A stretch of 64,000 nucleotides of DNA, from contig JBBHKE010002877.1 of the NCBI GenBank assembly GCA_037447655.1, positions 112,176 through 176,175 on the forward strand. Direction: 5' to 3'. The notes under the pieces were generated by a model. It did no database searches and was not told where the DNA came from. It worked only from the letters and a program-made list of their open reading frames with translations. This stretch comes from Zygnema cylindricum. Its lineage: Eukaryota; Streptophyta; Zygnematophyceae; Zygnematales; Zygnemataceae. Positions 1 through 8,995 of the stretch are shown in pieces (the stretch's first letter is position 1; each line of letters begins with the position of its first letter). The translations under genes and the position numbers were made by a program.

Positions 1-810
1 CACGTTTTCATGTTGTTTCGTCGCACGTGCAATTTCACGTCGATTCACTTATTTTCACGTTTGGCTCTATAGTACTAATTCCGTGCGATACCTTTGATTT
101 CGTGCGTAGGTATACAATTTCCAAAGTATCGACGCGATATATCGTTTGGGCGACGCATCGCGATTCTGGGAATATTTCGTGCGATATATTACGTTTCGTG
201 CGGTATTTATCGTTTCGTGCGGTTGGCCGCCTATTAGCCAACATCTCAAGTAGTTTGATGCATGTAAAGTAGACTACACGTAGGCTAATTTTGCTTAGGC
301 CTAGCGTAGCTCTTACTTAGCCTAATTCTCAGACTTAGAGAATTTAGCTTTTGGACAAGAATTTTCTCTTGGCAGCGGAGCTTTTCTCTTGCTCTCTCTC
401 TCACCGATTGCCCACGTGTCTTTCTTCTCCTTGCTAGCTAGCTGTAGAGGCTAGATAGAGTAAGATTATTCTCCTTGTTTTTCTGCCCTCGTTTTTAATC
501 CACACGGCCTAAGGCCACGTCCGGAAGGTTTCCCTCCAAAGTTTGTCATTTGGTGGAAGTGTGAGATTGGAGATCGTGAGGGAGCACATATGGACCTTGT
601 TGTGCCTTCCTCGGGCAGCTAGACGGTTTGGTTGTGTTGTGTGTGTCTTGTTTGTATTTCGGTTGGCTTGAAAGGAGTGTATTTTGGATCAGATTTGGAT
701 TTTTCCTTATTCCGGTTGGAATATTTCTTGCTTTGCTGTCGTAACGAGATAACTCTTGTAGAGAATGTGATAAAGACCAGAGAGCCTAGTGGCTACCTCC
801 TGGCTTAGCA
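1..810 (+). repeat. A1, 5' terminal repeat of element A (left part off-window)
   Basis: About 90 percent similar by eye to 5677-6672 (A2). It lacks the roughly 185 bp at about 5903-6087 of A2, where two GTTTCGTGCG motifs may have recombined. It ends ...GGCTTAGCA at 810, matching the end of A2 at 6672. No copy of the B segment (starting TGGGTCCACTC) lies between it and gag; B is found only at the 3' end of the element. It should contain the transcription start and leader, and the CpG-rich left part is promoter-like. Confidence 0.8.
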
Positions 811-826
811 TTCTTGTCCAAAAGCT
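811..826 (+). other. Putative self-priming primer-binding site
   Basis: The 16 nt directly after A1, TTCTTGTCCAAAAGCT, are the exact reverse complement of AGCTTTTGGACAAGAA at 346-361 inside A1. The position immediately downstream of the terminal repeat is where a primer-binding site belongs. Self-priming by the 5' region of the transcript is established for Tf1 and relatives. No match to a tRNA 3' end was recognised. Complementarity is directly seen; its use as a primer is inferred. Confidence 0.65.
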
Positions 827-2478
827 CCACTTTTGAAAATCACATTTTCTAAAAGTCTATTTTTTTTAATATTAAATTATTAAAAATATAAATTTTATTT
901 CATTAAAAAAATATTACCTTTCATATCCGGTTTTTATTCTTGTTTTTGTCTTTCTATTTTCCTGCCTATTTACCTTTCATTTTCAGTTGTACTTCTCAGT
1001 TTTGTGTGATAAAATAAATCTGGAGGAAGAAAAATATAAAAATTAAATTATTTTCAATAGAAAATCTATTTTTTTCATTTCTAGATTTTCTCCCACCTAT
1101 TTTTGAGTTGGTTTTTTCCTTTTGACTTTGCTTTATTTTTCTACAAGCTTCATTCTACTTTCTCTCCATTATTGCTTTTGCTTTCAGTTTTGCCTTTGAA
1201 GAAAATATTATAAAAATAAATAAATTTATAAATTTTATTTTTATAAATAAAAGAAAAAAAAACATTTTGTTTTGTTCTTTTTCTTTCTTTCGTGCAATCT
1301 TTTCTTTCTTTCTTAATGCCACTCTATTTCTAGTCTGCAGATTAAGGTCTGATTTTGTGTCAGATTTTTAGGGTTAATTTACGGAATTAGGGTTTGGTTG
1401 CAGATTTAGGGTTTGGGCCGCAGATTTAGGGTTTGGGCGTATTTCGGGTTTATTTTTTGAAATTCTTCACCCTACGTCAGCATATTACCATTCATTGGTC
1501 GCAGATTTTTGATTTTTACAGTGTGGAATTAGGGTTTGGGAAACCTTTTTGCCCAATTTTACTGTATTTTGTGTTTTATTTTGATTTTTTCTCAATATTC
1601 CTCATATTTCTTTCCCTTAGTGCAACTAAAAATTGTTATCTAGTGGATGTTTATTTTGTTTGAGATTTGATATTTTCTTTCTTTTTCTCTTGTCAAATTT
1701 AATCATTCAAAAAACTTAACAAAATAAAAATATATATTCTATATATCAAGATTGCACCATTTATCACCTATAATTTTCACCGCTTTATAGTTGGGCATAG
1801 CGTGGCATAGCGCCGATACGCTTACCCTAGCAGGATACTAATTGATTTGGTGTTTAGCGGTGGTTCTTGACACGTTTATTCGGAATCGGAGCGGGTTCGA
1901 TTCCAGGGAGCTCTGCAAAATCCGACTTGCCTCGACCAAGTCTGGTTAACTTTTAGTACTCACCAGAGTATTAAAGGTGTTTGTAAATATGACGATGCCT
2001 TGCGGGTGCAGGTGCATTTCTTTGTAATTTGGACACTTGTGTAGGGGTTCGGTGTGGATTGGTTCTATTACGAACCTTTCTTTTTGAGCACTTGCATTTT
2101 CCTTGTTTTCCTTGCATGCTATCTGGCCGTGAGTGGCCTTCACTTTCCCTATGACTATCTGGATTGGATTTTCTTTCATAGATCTTGTCGTTGGTGGCAC
2201 TGTTTAGACAATTTTCTGTCTGTGCCGCTGTAGATCTGCACCGAAAGGTGCCTGGATAGTTTCTCTGATTGTTTTTATAGATCTGGCCCTTCAGTCTTGC
2301 CCCATTGTTTGCAGGGTAGAGGTTTTGGGTATTCCGGCTTTTTGCTAGATCTCACCACCGGGTCTTGCTAGAGACTTCGTGTGTTCACTTATTTTGTGTG
2401 GATTAGCTTGTCACTTAACACACCTCGGTTAGTTCGTTTTGAAATTTCCAGTCATACTCGAGGGTTTTTTCTTCGTGT
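827..2478 (+). other. Long AT-rich leader of element A
   Basis: 1.65 kb between the primer site and the gag start codon without a convincing reading frame. It is T-rich at 840-1320, carries a cluster of telobox-like TAGGGTTT motifs at 1369-1537, and has a B-box-like GGGTTCGATTCC at about 1888-1899 with no surrounding tRNA fold that I can draw. A long leader upstream of gag is common in large plant retroelements. Confidence 0.5.
1369..1537 (+). promoter_or_regulatory. Cluster of telobox-like motifs
   Basis: TAGGGTTT occurs at 1388-1395, 1407-1414, 1427-1434 and 1530-1537, and TAGGGTTA at 1369-1376. In plants the telobox (AAACCCTA and its complement) is bound by telomere-repeat-binding factors that recruit chromatin regulators. 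Whether these copies act in transcription of the element is not known; a short local tandem duplication could also explain the three closely spaced copies. Confidence 0.4.
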
Positions 2479-3780
2479 ATGCCCACGGATTGGGATAACT
2501 TACGTTATCAATCCGGGTCTACCCGCGGCGGGACAATTTTCCGTCCACCACAGTTAGATCTTTCTAGTTTCTCCGAGGCTACGGACGCACCACTTTTGAT
2601 TGCGGCCCCTAGATCTCCATCAGTTTGGTCAGTATTAACCACACTCTCATCATTATCCTCGGTTTCCTCTGGGTCATCCCTAGATAGAACCGAAGGAGAC
2701 TTTTCAGAGGAAATCTTTTCCCATCCTCTCACATTTCCGGTTTCGGTTAGTCCAAATTTGGAACCACTAGTGCATTCTTCTTTTGACGACATGGCTTCCT
2801 CTTCAGAAGGAGGCATGGGGAAAATGCAATTTTGCTTTTCAGGGATGAAAGATACCATGTCTTTATCTCATTTCCGTATGCTCTATAATACCGAAATGCG
2901 TGATTTGGAATTTCGCTATCAAGATCGATTTGATCTTCGTGTGGCATTTTCTCTTCTTGGCCGGTACCTCAGAGGTTCGGCCCTTACATTATATTCCCGC
3001 AAGTATGATGCTATACTCGCGATGACAGAATTTTCCCCTCCTTTTGCCGGTACACCCGAGGTCATAGGTCAAGCGGATATTCCATTCCAGGCCGCTTTTC
3101 CCGAGGTGTTAGATGCCCAAGGTGTTGTCCTAATTCCCGCAGTCCCAAAAATTCCTCGCCAATATGCTGTGGCCGCTCGTGCTGCTGTCCCAGCACGACC
3201 AGGGATGATAATTCCGTTGCGAGATCCACTATCTGTTATGTTCGATTTCTTAGAAGCCGAGTATCGGATGCAAAACCCCGATCAGGTGAAAGAATTGATG
3301 AATTTTACGCGTAAACTAGGAGAGACAGCCCCTGCTTTACGTGCTCGCATGGAGACTTTGCGAGAAGCTTTACCGGACCTAATGTCCGATGCGGAAGCTG
3401 CTCAAAAGTTTGTTGGAAAGTTTCCAGATCAATCGAAACGTTTTATACAAAGTCATCTCACTCAGACTTACGGTGTGAAATTTACATTTGATCAAGCCGC
3501 TCAATATGCGGTAGAATATGACATGCAATCATGTTGGTGGGAAGCTCATGATCATCCGGAAGATGCTTCTCCACTTTCTCCTCCGAGGAACCCGTGGCCT
3601 TCTAATAGGCCTCCAAAGACGTCGGCCATGGGAAATCCACAATTTAATTCCGGAGACCGATTGTGTTTTCGATGTGGAAACACGAGGCACGATGCCCTCA
3701 TGTGCCCGGATAAGTCAGCCACATGCACCCATTGCAACTAGAAGGGACATTATGTCCAACATTGCCATGTAGGACCCTAA
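2479..3780 (+). CDS. gag: Gag of element A (capsid and two zinc knuckles, TAG in the second)
   Basis: Structural protein that packages the element RNA in cytoplasmic particles. The ATG at 2479 opens 420 codons. The middle (about residues 130-180 and 250-350) has the charged helical character of retrotransposon capsids, followed by a perfect CCHC knuckle (C-x2-C-x4-H-x4-C, residues 396-409). The frame then meets TAG at 3739-3741, but the next codons give KGHYVQHC, so the stop lies inside a second CCHC knuckle, and the frame ends at TAA 3778-3780. An alanine/proline-rich insert at about residues 180-240 separates the capsid halves. The stop could be decay or readthrough. N-terminal 100 residues are serine-rich and unrecognised. 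Confidence 0.85.
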
Positions 3781-4400
3781 TTTCTCATATCAGAATCAGA
3801 TTCAGAACGGTGGAATTCCTGCCCGTTCTGCCAAGCCGGTCACTCCTCCTACGGAGACCGAGAAAGAGGCGACTCCGCCTAAGATCTCTCGCAAAGAGAG
3901 GGAAAAGGCCGAGTTACAAAATCATGATGGCCGCCATGATAAATGAACAATTTTCCGCCTTCATGGCCGAAATGAAACCCCAGTTCACGGGGATGGCAAA
4001 GACAGTCGTCCACATGCCCTCGTTGGCCGGCGGAATCCTCCGAGAATCTACTGTCCAAAAACGAGCAGCTACTTTTGATAAGGGCTCACTTGATCACAAT
4101 CGGGACGGTAAATTACAGAATTCCCGTATTCCACTTTCTTTCCAGAAAGTATCTCTCTCTCCTCTACCAAACATAGCTTCTTCCATAGTGGCTGAAGCTC
4201 TCACCATTTTGGATAGTACCATATATGATGCTCACCGAGTCAAAGAACGACTAAGCATCCTTTCTGCCATGATTGATGAAGCCCCCAGGGCCTCTCCCTT
4301 TCCTAATGAGGTTTTCAAACCTTCTCCCCTTGTTGATGAGTTCGATGCAGCCGCCCCTTTGAGGGCGTTGCAGTTGAACCGTAGTCTTTCAGTTATTTAG
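3781..4400 (+). pseudogene. Gag-protease linker region of element A, frameshifted
   Basis: After gag, one frame gives a lysine- and proline-rich stretch (KPVTPPTETEKEATPPKISR, about 3830-3890). From about 3920 the coding signal moves to the frame of the downstream protease (starting MMAAMINEQF) and runs to TAG at 4398-4400. The protease frame continues directly after this TAG in the same register, so gag-linker and protease are separated only by one UAG. I do not recognise a domain here; it probably joins nucleocapsid to protease. Confidence 0.5.
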
Positions 4401-4997
4401 TCGGTTACCGCGGATGAGCGCCGTGACCTTGATCCTCACATTAGTTTCCTGGACAATTCTCAAAAGTCCTTCTCCATTAATGGTGTTGCTCCTTCTCTCC
4501 TTCTCATGGACACCGGAGCCAAACCCGTGATCCTTGGATCCGGATTTGCGCTCAAGCTTGGTCAGACAGCAGACAAGCTCCAAGCCACGTCTATGCGGCT
4601 TTTCACTTCAACCGGTACCACAGAGCCGGTGCTTCGAATTACCAAGGACCCGCTTGTCTTTCGATTTCACAACGAAACCGATAGTGAGTCCGTGGAGGTT
4701 TCTGTCCGAGGATTGGTCATCAAATGCAAAGACTACGAATGCTTAGTGGGACAAGATGTTATCTTCCGAATCGGTGGGGGGGTAAATATGCATGATCAGA
4801 CCTTCTCCTACCGTCCCTCTAATTTTCCGGGACGCAAAATCTGCCTCCCTCTTGTCTCGGCTCGCAAACCGTTGCCCACCATGGCACATTTGGCTTCCGC
4901 TCTCCCTGCATTTTCAAGTATCGACCTTAGGGAAGACAATTGCGACTCTCTTTTCCTAGAAAAGGATCCTTCCAGCCACCCCACCTTTGCAAGATAG
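4401..4997 (+). CDS. pro: Aspartic protease domain of element A
   Basis: Retropepsin-type protease that would process the polyprotein. The active-site motif is LLLMDTGAKPVIL, with the DTG aspartate at about 4506-4510, and it is preceded by a typical FSINGVAPSL strand. A C-terminal hydrophobic segment (YECLVGQDVIFRIGG, about 4735-4780) fits the second conserved retropepsin motif. The frame is open from the TAG at 4398-4400 to the stop at 4995-4997, so expression would need readthrough or processing of a fusion. The part from about 4780 on (HDQTFSYRPSNFPG) recurs at 8615-8660 in A'. Confidence 0.8.
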   Translation, partial: SVTADERRDLDPHISFLDNSQKSFSINGVAPSLLLMDTGAKPVILGSGFALKLGQTADKLQATSMRLFTSTGTTEPVLRITKDPLVFRFHNETDSESVEVSVRGLVIKCKDYECLVGQDVIFRIGGGVNMHDQTFSYRPSNFPGRKICLPLVSARKPLPTMAHLASALPAFSSIDLREDNCDSLFLEKDPSSHPTFAR

Positions 4998-5262
4998 TTT
5001 CACTGAGCCCGGTTTTCTCATCGACTCGCGTCATCTCTTGGATACCATCCAAACCAAGGTCTCTCCACACATTCTCTATGTGGTGGACAGCGATACTAAC
5101 GGGATGTTGAGTTTGCAGAGGGTGTATACATGTACAGGTGGTGATTAAGGGTTTCACATGGAGTGCCTCTCTTCTCCATTATCTTTCAACCCTGTTGACC
5201 ATTGCTGCCTCTATATCTGTTCCAAGCCCGCGGTTGTGTTGACCAACTCCTCTAAAAGCTAA
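4990..5262 (+). pseudogene. Remnant of integrase C-terminus and PHD finger in element A
   Basis: In a second frame this stretch reads HILYVVDSDTNGMLSLQ, which lines up with the integrase C-terminus of A' (ILRIIKVDPNGMLGLQ, about 19460-19505). It is followed by GFHMECL, matching GFHMDCL of the A' PHD finger, and by a tail matching VLASSSAG. The central pol is thus deleted between the end of the protease/pre-DNMT region and the integrase tail. Stops interrupt it, so it is not functional, but it shows that the family carries the PHD module. Confidence 0.65.
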
Positions 5263-5267
5263 GGAGC

Positions 5268-5282
5268 TGGGGGGGGAATTAT
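5268..5282 (+). other. G-rich tract before B1 (polypurine tract)
   Basis: AGCTGGGGGGGGAATTAT precedes B1. A run of G at the same place occurs in A' (19802-19811) and, on the minus strand, in B (about 24000-24010), which supports a role as plus-strand primer. Confidence 0.6.
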
Positions 5283-5505
5283 TGGGTCCACTCACTGTAG
5301 GGGAGTATTGTTCCCTTTCTCGCTTTCCACTTCACTCTAGGGGGGTATTCTTCCCCTTCTCTCTTTGGGTCATTTTCACCTTTATTCTTCTCATGATGTA
5401 TATAATTTTTGTTTTTTCATATTTATTTTCGCTGGTACATATGTTGGTTAGCATGACTCTGCTGGTTCTGATGCATGTTCGCATACTTGCCTCTCATGCA
5501 CGACA
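5283..5505 (+). repeat. B1 segment of element A
   Basis: 223 bp starting TGGGTCCACTC and ending GCACGACA. Repeated almost exactly as B2 at 6680-6902. It is followed by two bases (GG) and then TGTC, the start of A2. Confidence 0.8.
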
Positions 5506-5507
5506 GG

Positions 5508-6672
5508 TGTCATGCCGCATCGTGTCGGTTGCCCGCGCGCACGATATCATGCCCGCACGCGCGATATTCGCCGTGTGCGCATGATATAATGTACGCACGA
5601 GCTGTATTTCGAATGCACGCGCGATATTTCCCACGCACGCGCGGTATCTTGCTTGCACGCACGATTTTATGCATCCACGCACGTTTTCATGTTGTTTCGT
5701 TGCACGTGCGATTTCACGTCGATTCATTTATTTTCACGTTTGGCTGTATAGCATTAATTCCGTGCGATACCTTTCATTTCGTGCGTAGGTACACAATTTC
5801 CGAAGTATGGACGCAATATATCGTTTGCGCGACGCATCGCGATTCTGGGAATATTTTGTGCGATATGTTTCGTTTCGTGCGGTATTTGTCGTTTCGTGCG
5901 TATGCACGCGATTTCGGGAGTATCGACGCGAAGTATCGTTTGGAGGCGTATCACAATTTCCGAGCAACGCTTCGATATATCTATTTATTTAAGTCGCGAA
6001 CCCATGTAGGTTCGCGCATACATGTAGTTAGGGAGGGTTTTTACCCTCGGACAATGGATTTTGTCAAGCGTACGGCAGACGATGTTGGCCGCCTATTGGC
6101 CAACATCTTAAGTAGTTTGATGCATGTAAAGTAGACTAGACGTAGGCTAATTTTGCTTAGGCCTAGCGTAGCTCTTACTTAGCCTAATTCTTAGACTTAG
6201 AGAATTTAGCTTTTGGACAAGAATTTTATCTTGGCAGCGGAGCTATTCTCTTGCTCTCAATCTCATCGATTTCCCACGTGTCTTTCTTCTCCTTGCTAGC
6301 TAGTTGTAGAGGCTAGATAGAGTAAGATTATTCTCCTTGTTTTTCTGCCCTCGTTTTTAATCCACACGGCCTAAGGCCACGTCCAGAAGGATTCCCTCCA
6401 AAGTTTGTCATTTGGTGGAAGTGTGAGATTGGAGATCGTGAGCGAGCACATTTGGACCTTGCTGTGCCTTCCTCGGGCAGCTTGACGGTTTGGTTGCGTT
6501 GTGTTTGTCTTGTTTGTATTTCGGTTGGCTTGAAAGGAGTGTATTTTTTATCACATTTGGATTTTCCCTTATTCCGGTTGGAATATTTCTTCCTTTGCTG
6601 TTGTAACGAGATAACTCTTGTAGAGAATGTGATAATGACCAGAGAGCCTAGTGGCTACCTCCTTGCTTAGCA
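5508..6672 (+). repeat. A2 segment of element A
   Basis: Starts TGTCATGCCG and ends GCTTAGCA. Its first 200 bp hold degenerate repeats around GCACGCGCGATATT and are very CpG-rich, followed by more CGTGCG-type repeats to about 5950. It includes GTTGGCCGCCTATTGGCCAAC at about 6084-6105, a palindrome with an inverted CCAAT box. The 16-nt primer sequence of 346-361 recurs at about 6209-6224. B1 plus A2 together look like one LTR, but the 5' counterpart shows only A. Confidence 0.8.
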
Positions 6673-6679
6673 TAATTAT

Positions 6680-6902
6680 TGGGTCCACTCATTGTAGGGG
6701 AGTATACTTCCCTTTCTCTCTTTCCACTTCACTCTAGGGGAGTATTCTTCCCCTTCTCTCTTTGGGTCATTTTCACCTTTATTCTTCTCATGATGTATAT
6801 AATTTTTGTCTTTTCATATTTATTTTCGCTGGTACATATGTTGGTTAGCATGACTCTGCTGGTTGTGATGCATGTTCGCATACTTGCCTCTCATGCACGA
6901 CA
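6680..6902 (+). repeat. B2 segment, right terminus of element A
   Basis: Second copy of B1, also 223 bp, ending GCACGACA at 6902. The sequence after it belongs to another element. Between A2 and B2 lie seven bases, TAATTAT; the last six equal those before B1, and the first T equals the base after A1. Confidence 0.8.
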
Positions 6903-7416
6903 ACCCTCAGTCTCTGTCTTTTGTTTTGGGTCTTGGGTTTGCAGCTGGTCGCCACTCTCAGGCACATCCGTCTCAACCAGCTCGGGGGGGGGGGGAATGC
7001 ATCACTAAGAAAATTTTTTCGTCCCACTCTCCAAGGGACCACATTTCAATTTTTCCTCTTTCCTTCTCCAAATCCACCAGTTCCAGAAATCTCTATCTAC
7101 GATTTCCTAAATCCTAGCGATATGTCCTGGTCTATTCCCGCATACACGACTTTCCAATCTACAAGTCCCATGCATATTCCACCCACTCTTCATTAGAGTG
7201 CTGCTTTTCCAACACGCAGTTGGAATCATTCGGTTAATTGCCTTATACAGACACCTATAGCTTACAAGTTAGGTCAAACACTTATCGCAGATGAGCTGTT
7301 GGCCTTTGCACAAGCCATAGAAGCTATGACAACCGAAAATCCCGATGCTCCTAAATGGAAATTCGACACCAATCTAACAAAGGCCGAACAAGAGTTACTG
7401 AATGACGTAGTTTTAC
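6903..7416 (+). pseudogene. Fragment of a second A'-family copy (DNMT end to RT start)
   Basis: Closely matches 9912-10424 of A': the DNMT C-terminal edge, the poly-G tract (6984-6994 here, 9993-10002 there), and the segment leading into RT (AIEAMTTEN... region). It is cut on the left by element A and on the right by the AT-rich block from 7417. It reads CAA where A' has the stop TAG at 10160-10162, which shows the ancestral codon was glutamine. Confidence 0.75.
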
Positions 7417-8389
7417 AAAATGGAGTCAAATTGAGTCGAATTGCGAGAAAAAATTGAGTCGAATTGGAAAAACAATGAGAAGGAGAGAGAGAGGAAGAGG
7501 GAAAAGAGGGAGAGGGAGAGGGAGAAGAAACGAAATGAGCCATTTGTGACAAAAAGAGTCAAATTGAGTCAAATTATAAAAAAAGAGTGAAACTGTGAAA
7601 AAAACTGAGTAAAAGTTGAGTCTAATTGTCTAACTGACTCAGATTTGTGAAAAAAAGAGTTAACAATTCTCCACTTTGAAATTAATTCGAAAATACCCAA
7701 GTTGAGTCTAATTGTCTAACTGACTCAGATTTGTGAAAAAAAGTGTTAACAATTCTCCACTTTGAAATTAATTCGAAAATACCCTCTCCCAAAAAATTTG
7801 TCGGTTTAAATTTTCTAACTTCCTTGTTGATAATTTTTTATTTTATTCAAAGATCATCAAGTTAAGAAGAAATTAAATATAATTCGTCCTCAAAATTAAA
7901 TCGAAGCAAATTCAATTTTAAAAAGGAGTCTAAATGGGTTTAAGATTCAATTGAACAAATTTGAGCTTATATACTAAATTAAATCTCTAAGTCAATTTCA
8001 AAATCCAACCACATCTCATTTAATTTCGAAATAAAATAAAATATATTTCATCTGAAACCTAAACAAAACAAATCAAATCAAATATAATCAGATCAAATGA
8101 AATGAAATCAAATCAAATCAAATTTCATCCGACATGAATGTTAAATCAAATCTAATGTTAACCTTCAAAAGAAATAAAATTTAATTCCTTTGAACTTAAT
8201 CTAAATCAATATCCAAATAAAGACAAAAATATACTTAGTTTAAATATTAAGTCCAACATACATATTAAATCGAATCTGATTCAACCTTCCAAATCAAAAC
8301 AAATCTAGTTTACTTCCAATCAAAATCATATATGTAATTCAAAATCATATATTACAAAAATCATATATAATTCAAAATCATATATAACT
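7417..8389. repeat. AT-rich simple-repeat block
   Basis: No gene. It holds GAGTCAAATTGAGTC-type short repeats (7420-7620), a purine tract GAGAGGGAGAGGG (7480-7530), and a tandem pair of about 84 bp (about 7616-7697 and 7702-7784) containing AACAATTCTCCACTTTGAAA. AATCAAATCAAATC stretches follow at 8070-8130. Confidence 0.7.
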
Positions 8390-8441
8390 TGTTGATTTCC
8401 AAGAAATCCGGGATTCGGCATGTCCCACACTTGGGAAAATT

Positions 8442-8512
8442 GAGCCGGCCAGGGTTCGAACCTGGGACCTTTCACTTCAGCTGCGAACGCACTACCACTG
8501 TGCCACCAGCTC
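8442..8512 (-). repeat. tRNA-like sequence, probable head of a SINE
   Basis: On the minus strand 71 nt fold as a tRNA cloverleaf: acceptor arm GAGCTGG/CCGGCTC (7 pairs, one G-U), a GCAC/GTGC D stem, an anticodon stem TTCGC/GTGAA with a 7-nt loop, and a perfect T arm CCAGG-TTCGAAC-CCTGG. The pol III boxes are close to consensus (GTGGCACAGTGGTAG and GGTTCGAACCC). The anticodon loop lacks U33, so it is unlikely to be a working tRNA. The AT-rich block beyond its 3' side (towards lower coordinates) fits a SINE body and tail. Confidence 0.55.
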
Positions 8513-8609
8513 GATGTAGAGACTGGCGGGTCCGTACCCTTTTCTTACGGGCGGCTCGAGTATGGATATTCCATATTCTACCCCGTATTGAACCGGCTTC
8601 ACGTGCCAA
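8513..8609. other. Short unassigned junction
   Basis: About 100 bp between the tRNA-like sequence and the start of recognisable A' sequence. It contains CTTTTCTTACGGGCGGCTCG and matches nothing else I noticed in the window. Confidence 0.4.
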
Positions 8610-8995
8610 TCCGACATTTACATGCATGATCAGACATTGTCTTATAGGCCCACTAACTTCCCGGAACACAAAATCTGCATTCTGCTAATTTCCGCTAGGA
8701 AGCCTATGCCTATTATGGCAAATTCGGCCACATCCATACCTGCATTTTCAGGGAATTCGGTGGGGCCGAAATATTTCATTCATTGTCACCAGAAGAAATT
8801 ATGCCCGATAGTTCTTACTTACCAAAAAATTTCAGTGACCCAGGTTTTCTTATAAATACGAGGGAATTTGACCGAATTTGTAACCAAACCTTGTCAATTC
8901 CACTTTCTCCGGCCTCTCCTACAATCTCAGTCCCTACAGACTCTTTTGGGTTTCTTCCCATTAATTCGAATCCGGTCCAATTGAAACCTCATCCA
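8610..8995 (+). pseudogene. Protease-to-DNMT linker of A'
   Basis: Begins where A' becomes alignable with element A (HDQTLSYRPTNFPEHKICIL here, matching 4780-4830). From about 8783 the frame shifts to one reading PGFLINTREFDRICNQ, which corresponds to PGFLIDSRHLLDTIQ at about 5005-5050 of A. That shared tail ends where the DNMT begins, so the segment joins protease to DNMT in the polyprotein. No enzymatic motif seen. Confidence 0.55.

Larger units (their letters stand above)
1..6902 (+). mobile_element. Element A: gypsy-like retrotransposon with pol largely deleted
   Basis: Layout on the plus strand: terminal segment A1 (1-810, cut by the window edge), a 1.67-kb leader, gag, protease, a short remnant of integrase C-terminus plus PHD finger, a G-rich tract, then B1 (5283-5505), A2 (5508-6672) and B2 (6680-6902). 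DNMT, RT, RNase H and most of integrase are missing, judged against element A' further right, so this copy depends on others for movement. Its right end abuts a sequence (from 6903) matching the DNMT C-terminal region of A' at about 9912, so element A inserted into another copy of the A' family. The left flank is outside the window, so a target duplication cannot be tested. Confidence 0.85.

Noticed and set aside
1433-1663. Open frame of 76 codons in the leader of element A
   Set aside because: T-rich, low-complexity translation with no motif; it lies within the untranslated leader.
8442-8512. Functional tRNA gene
   Set aside because: The anticodon loop lacks U33, and the sequence sits between transposon fragments; a SINE head is more likely.
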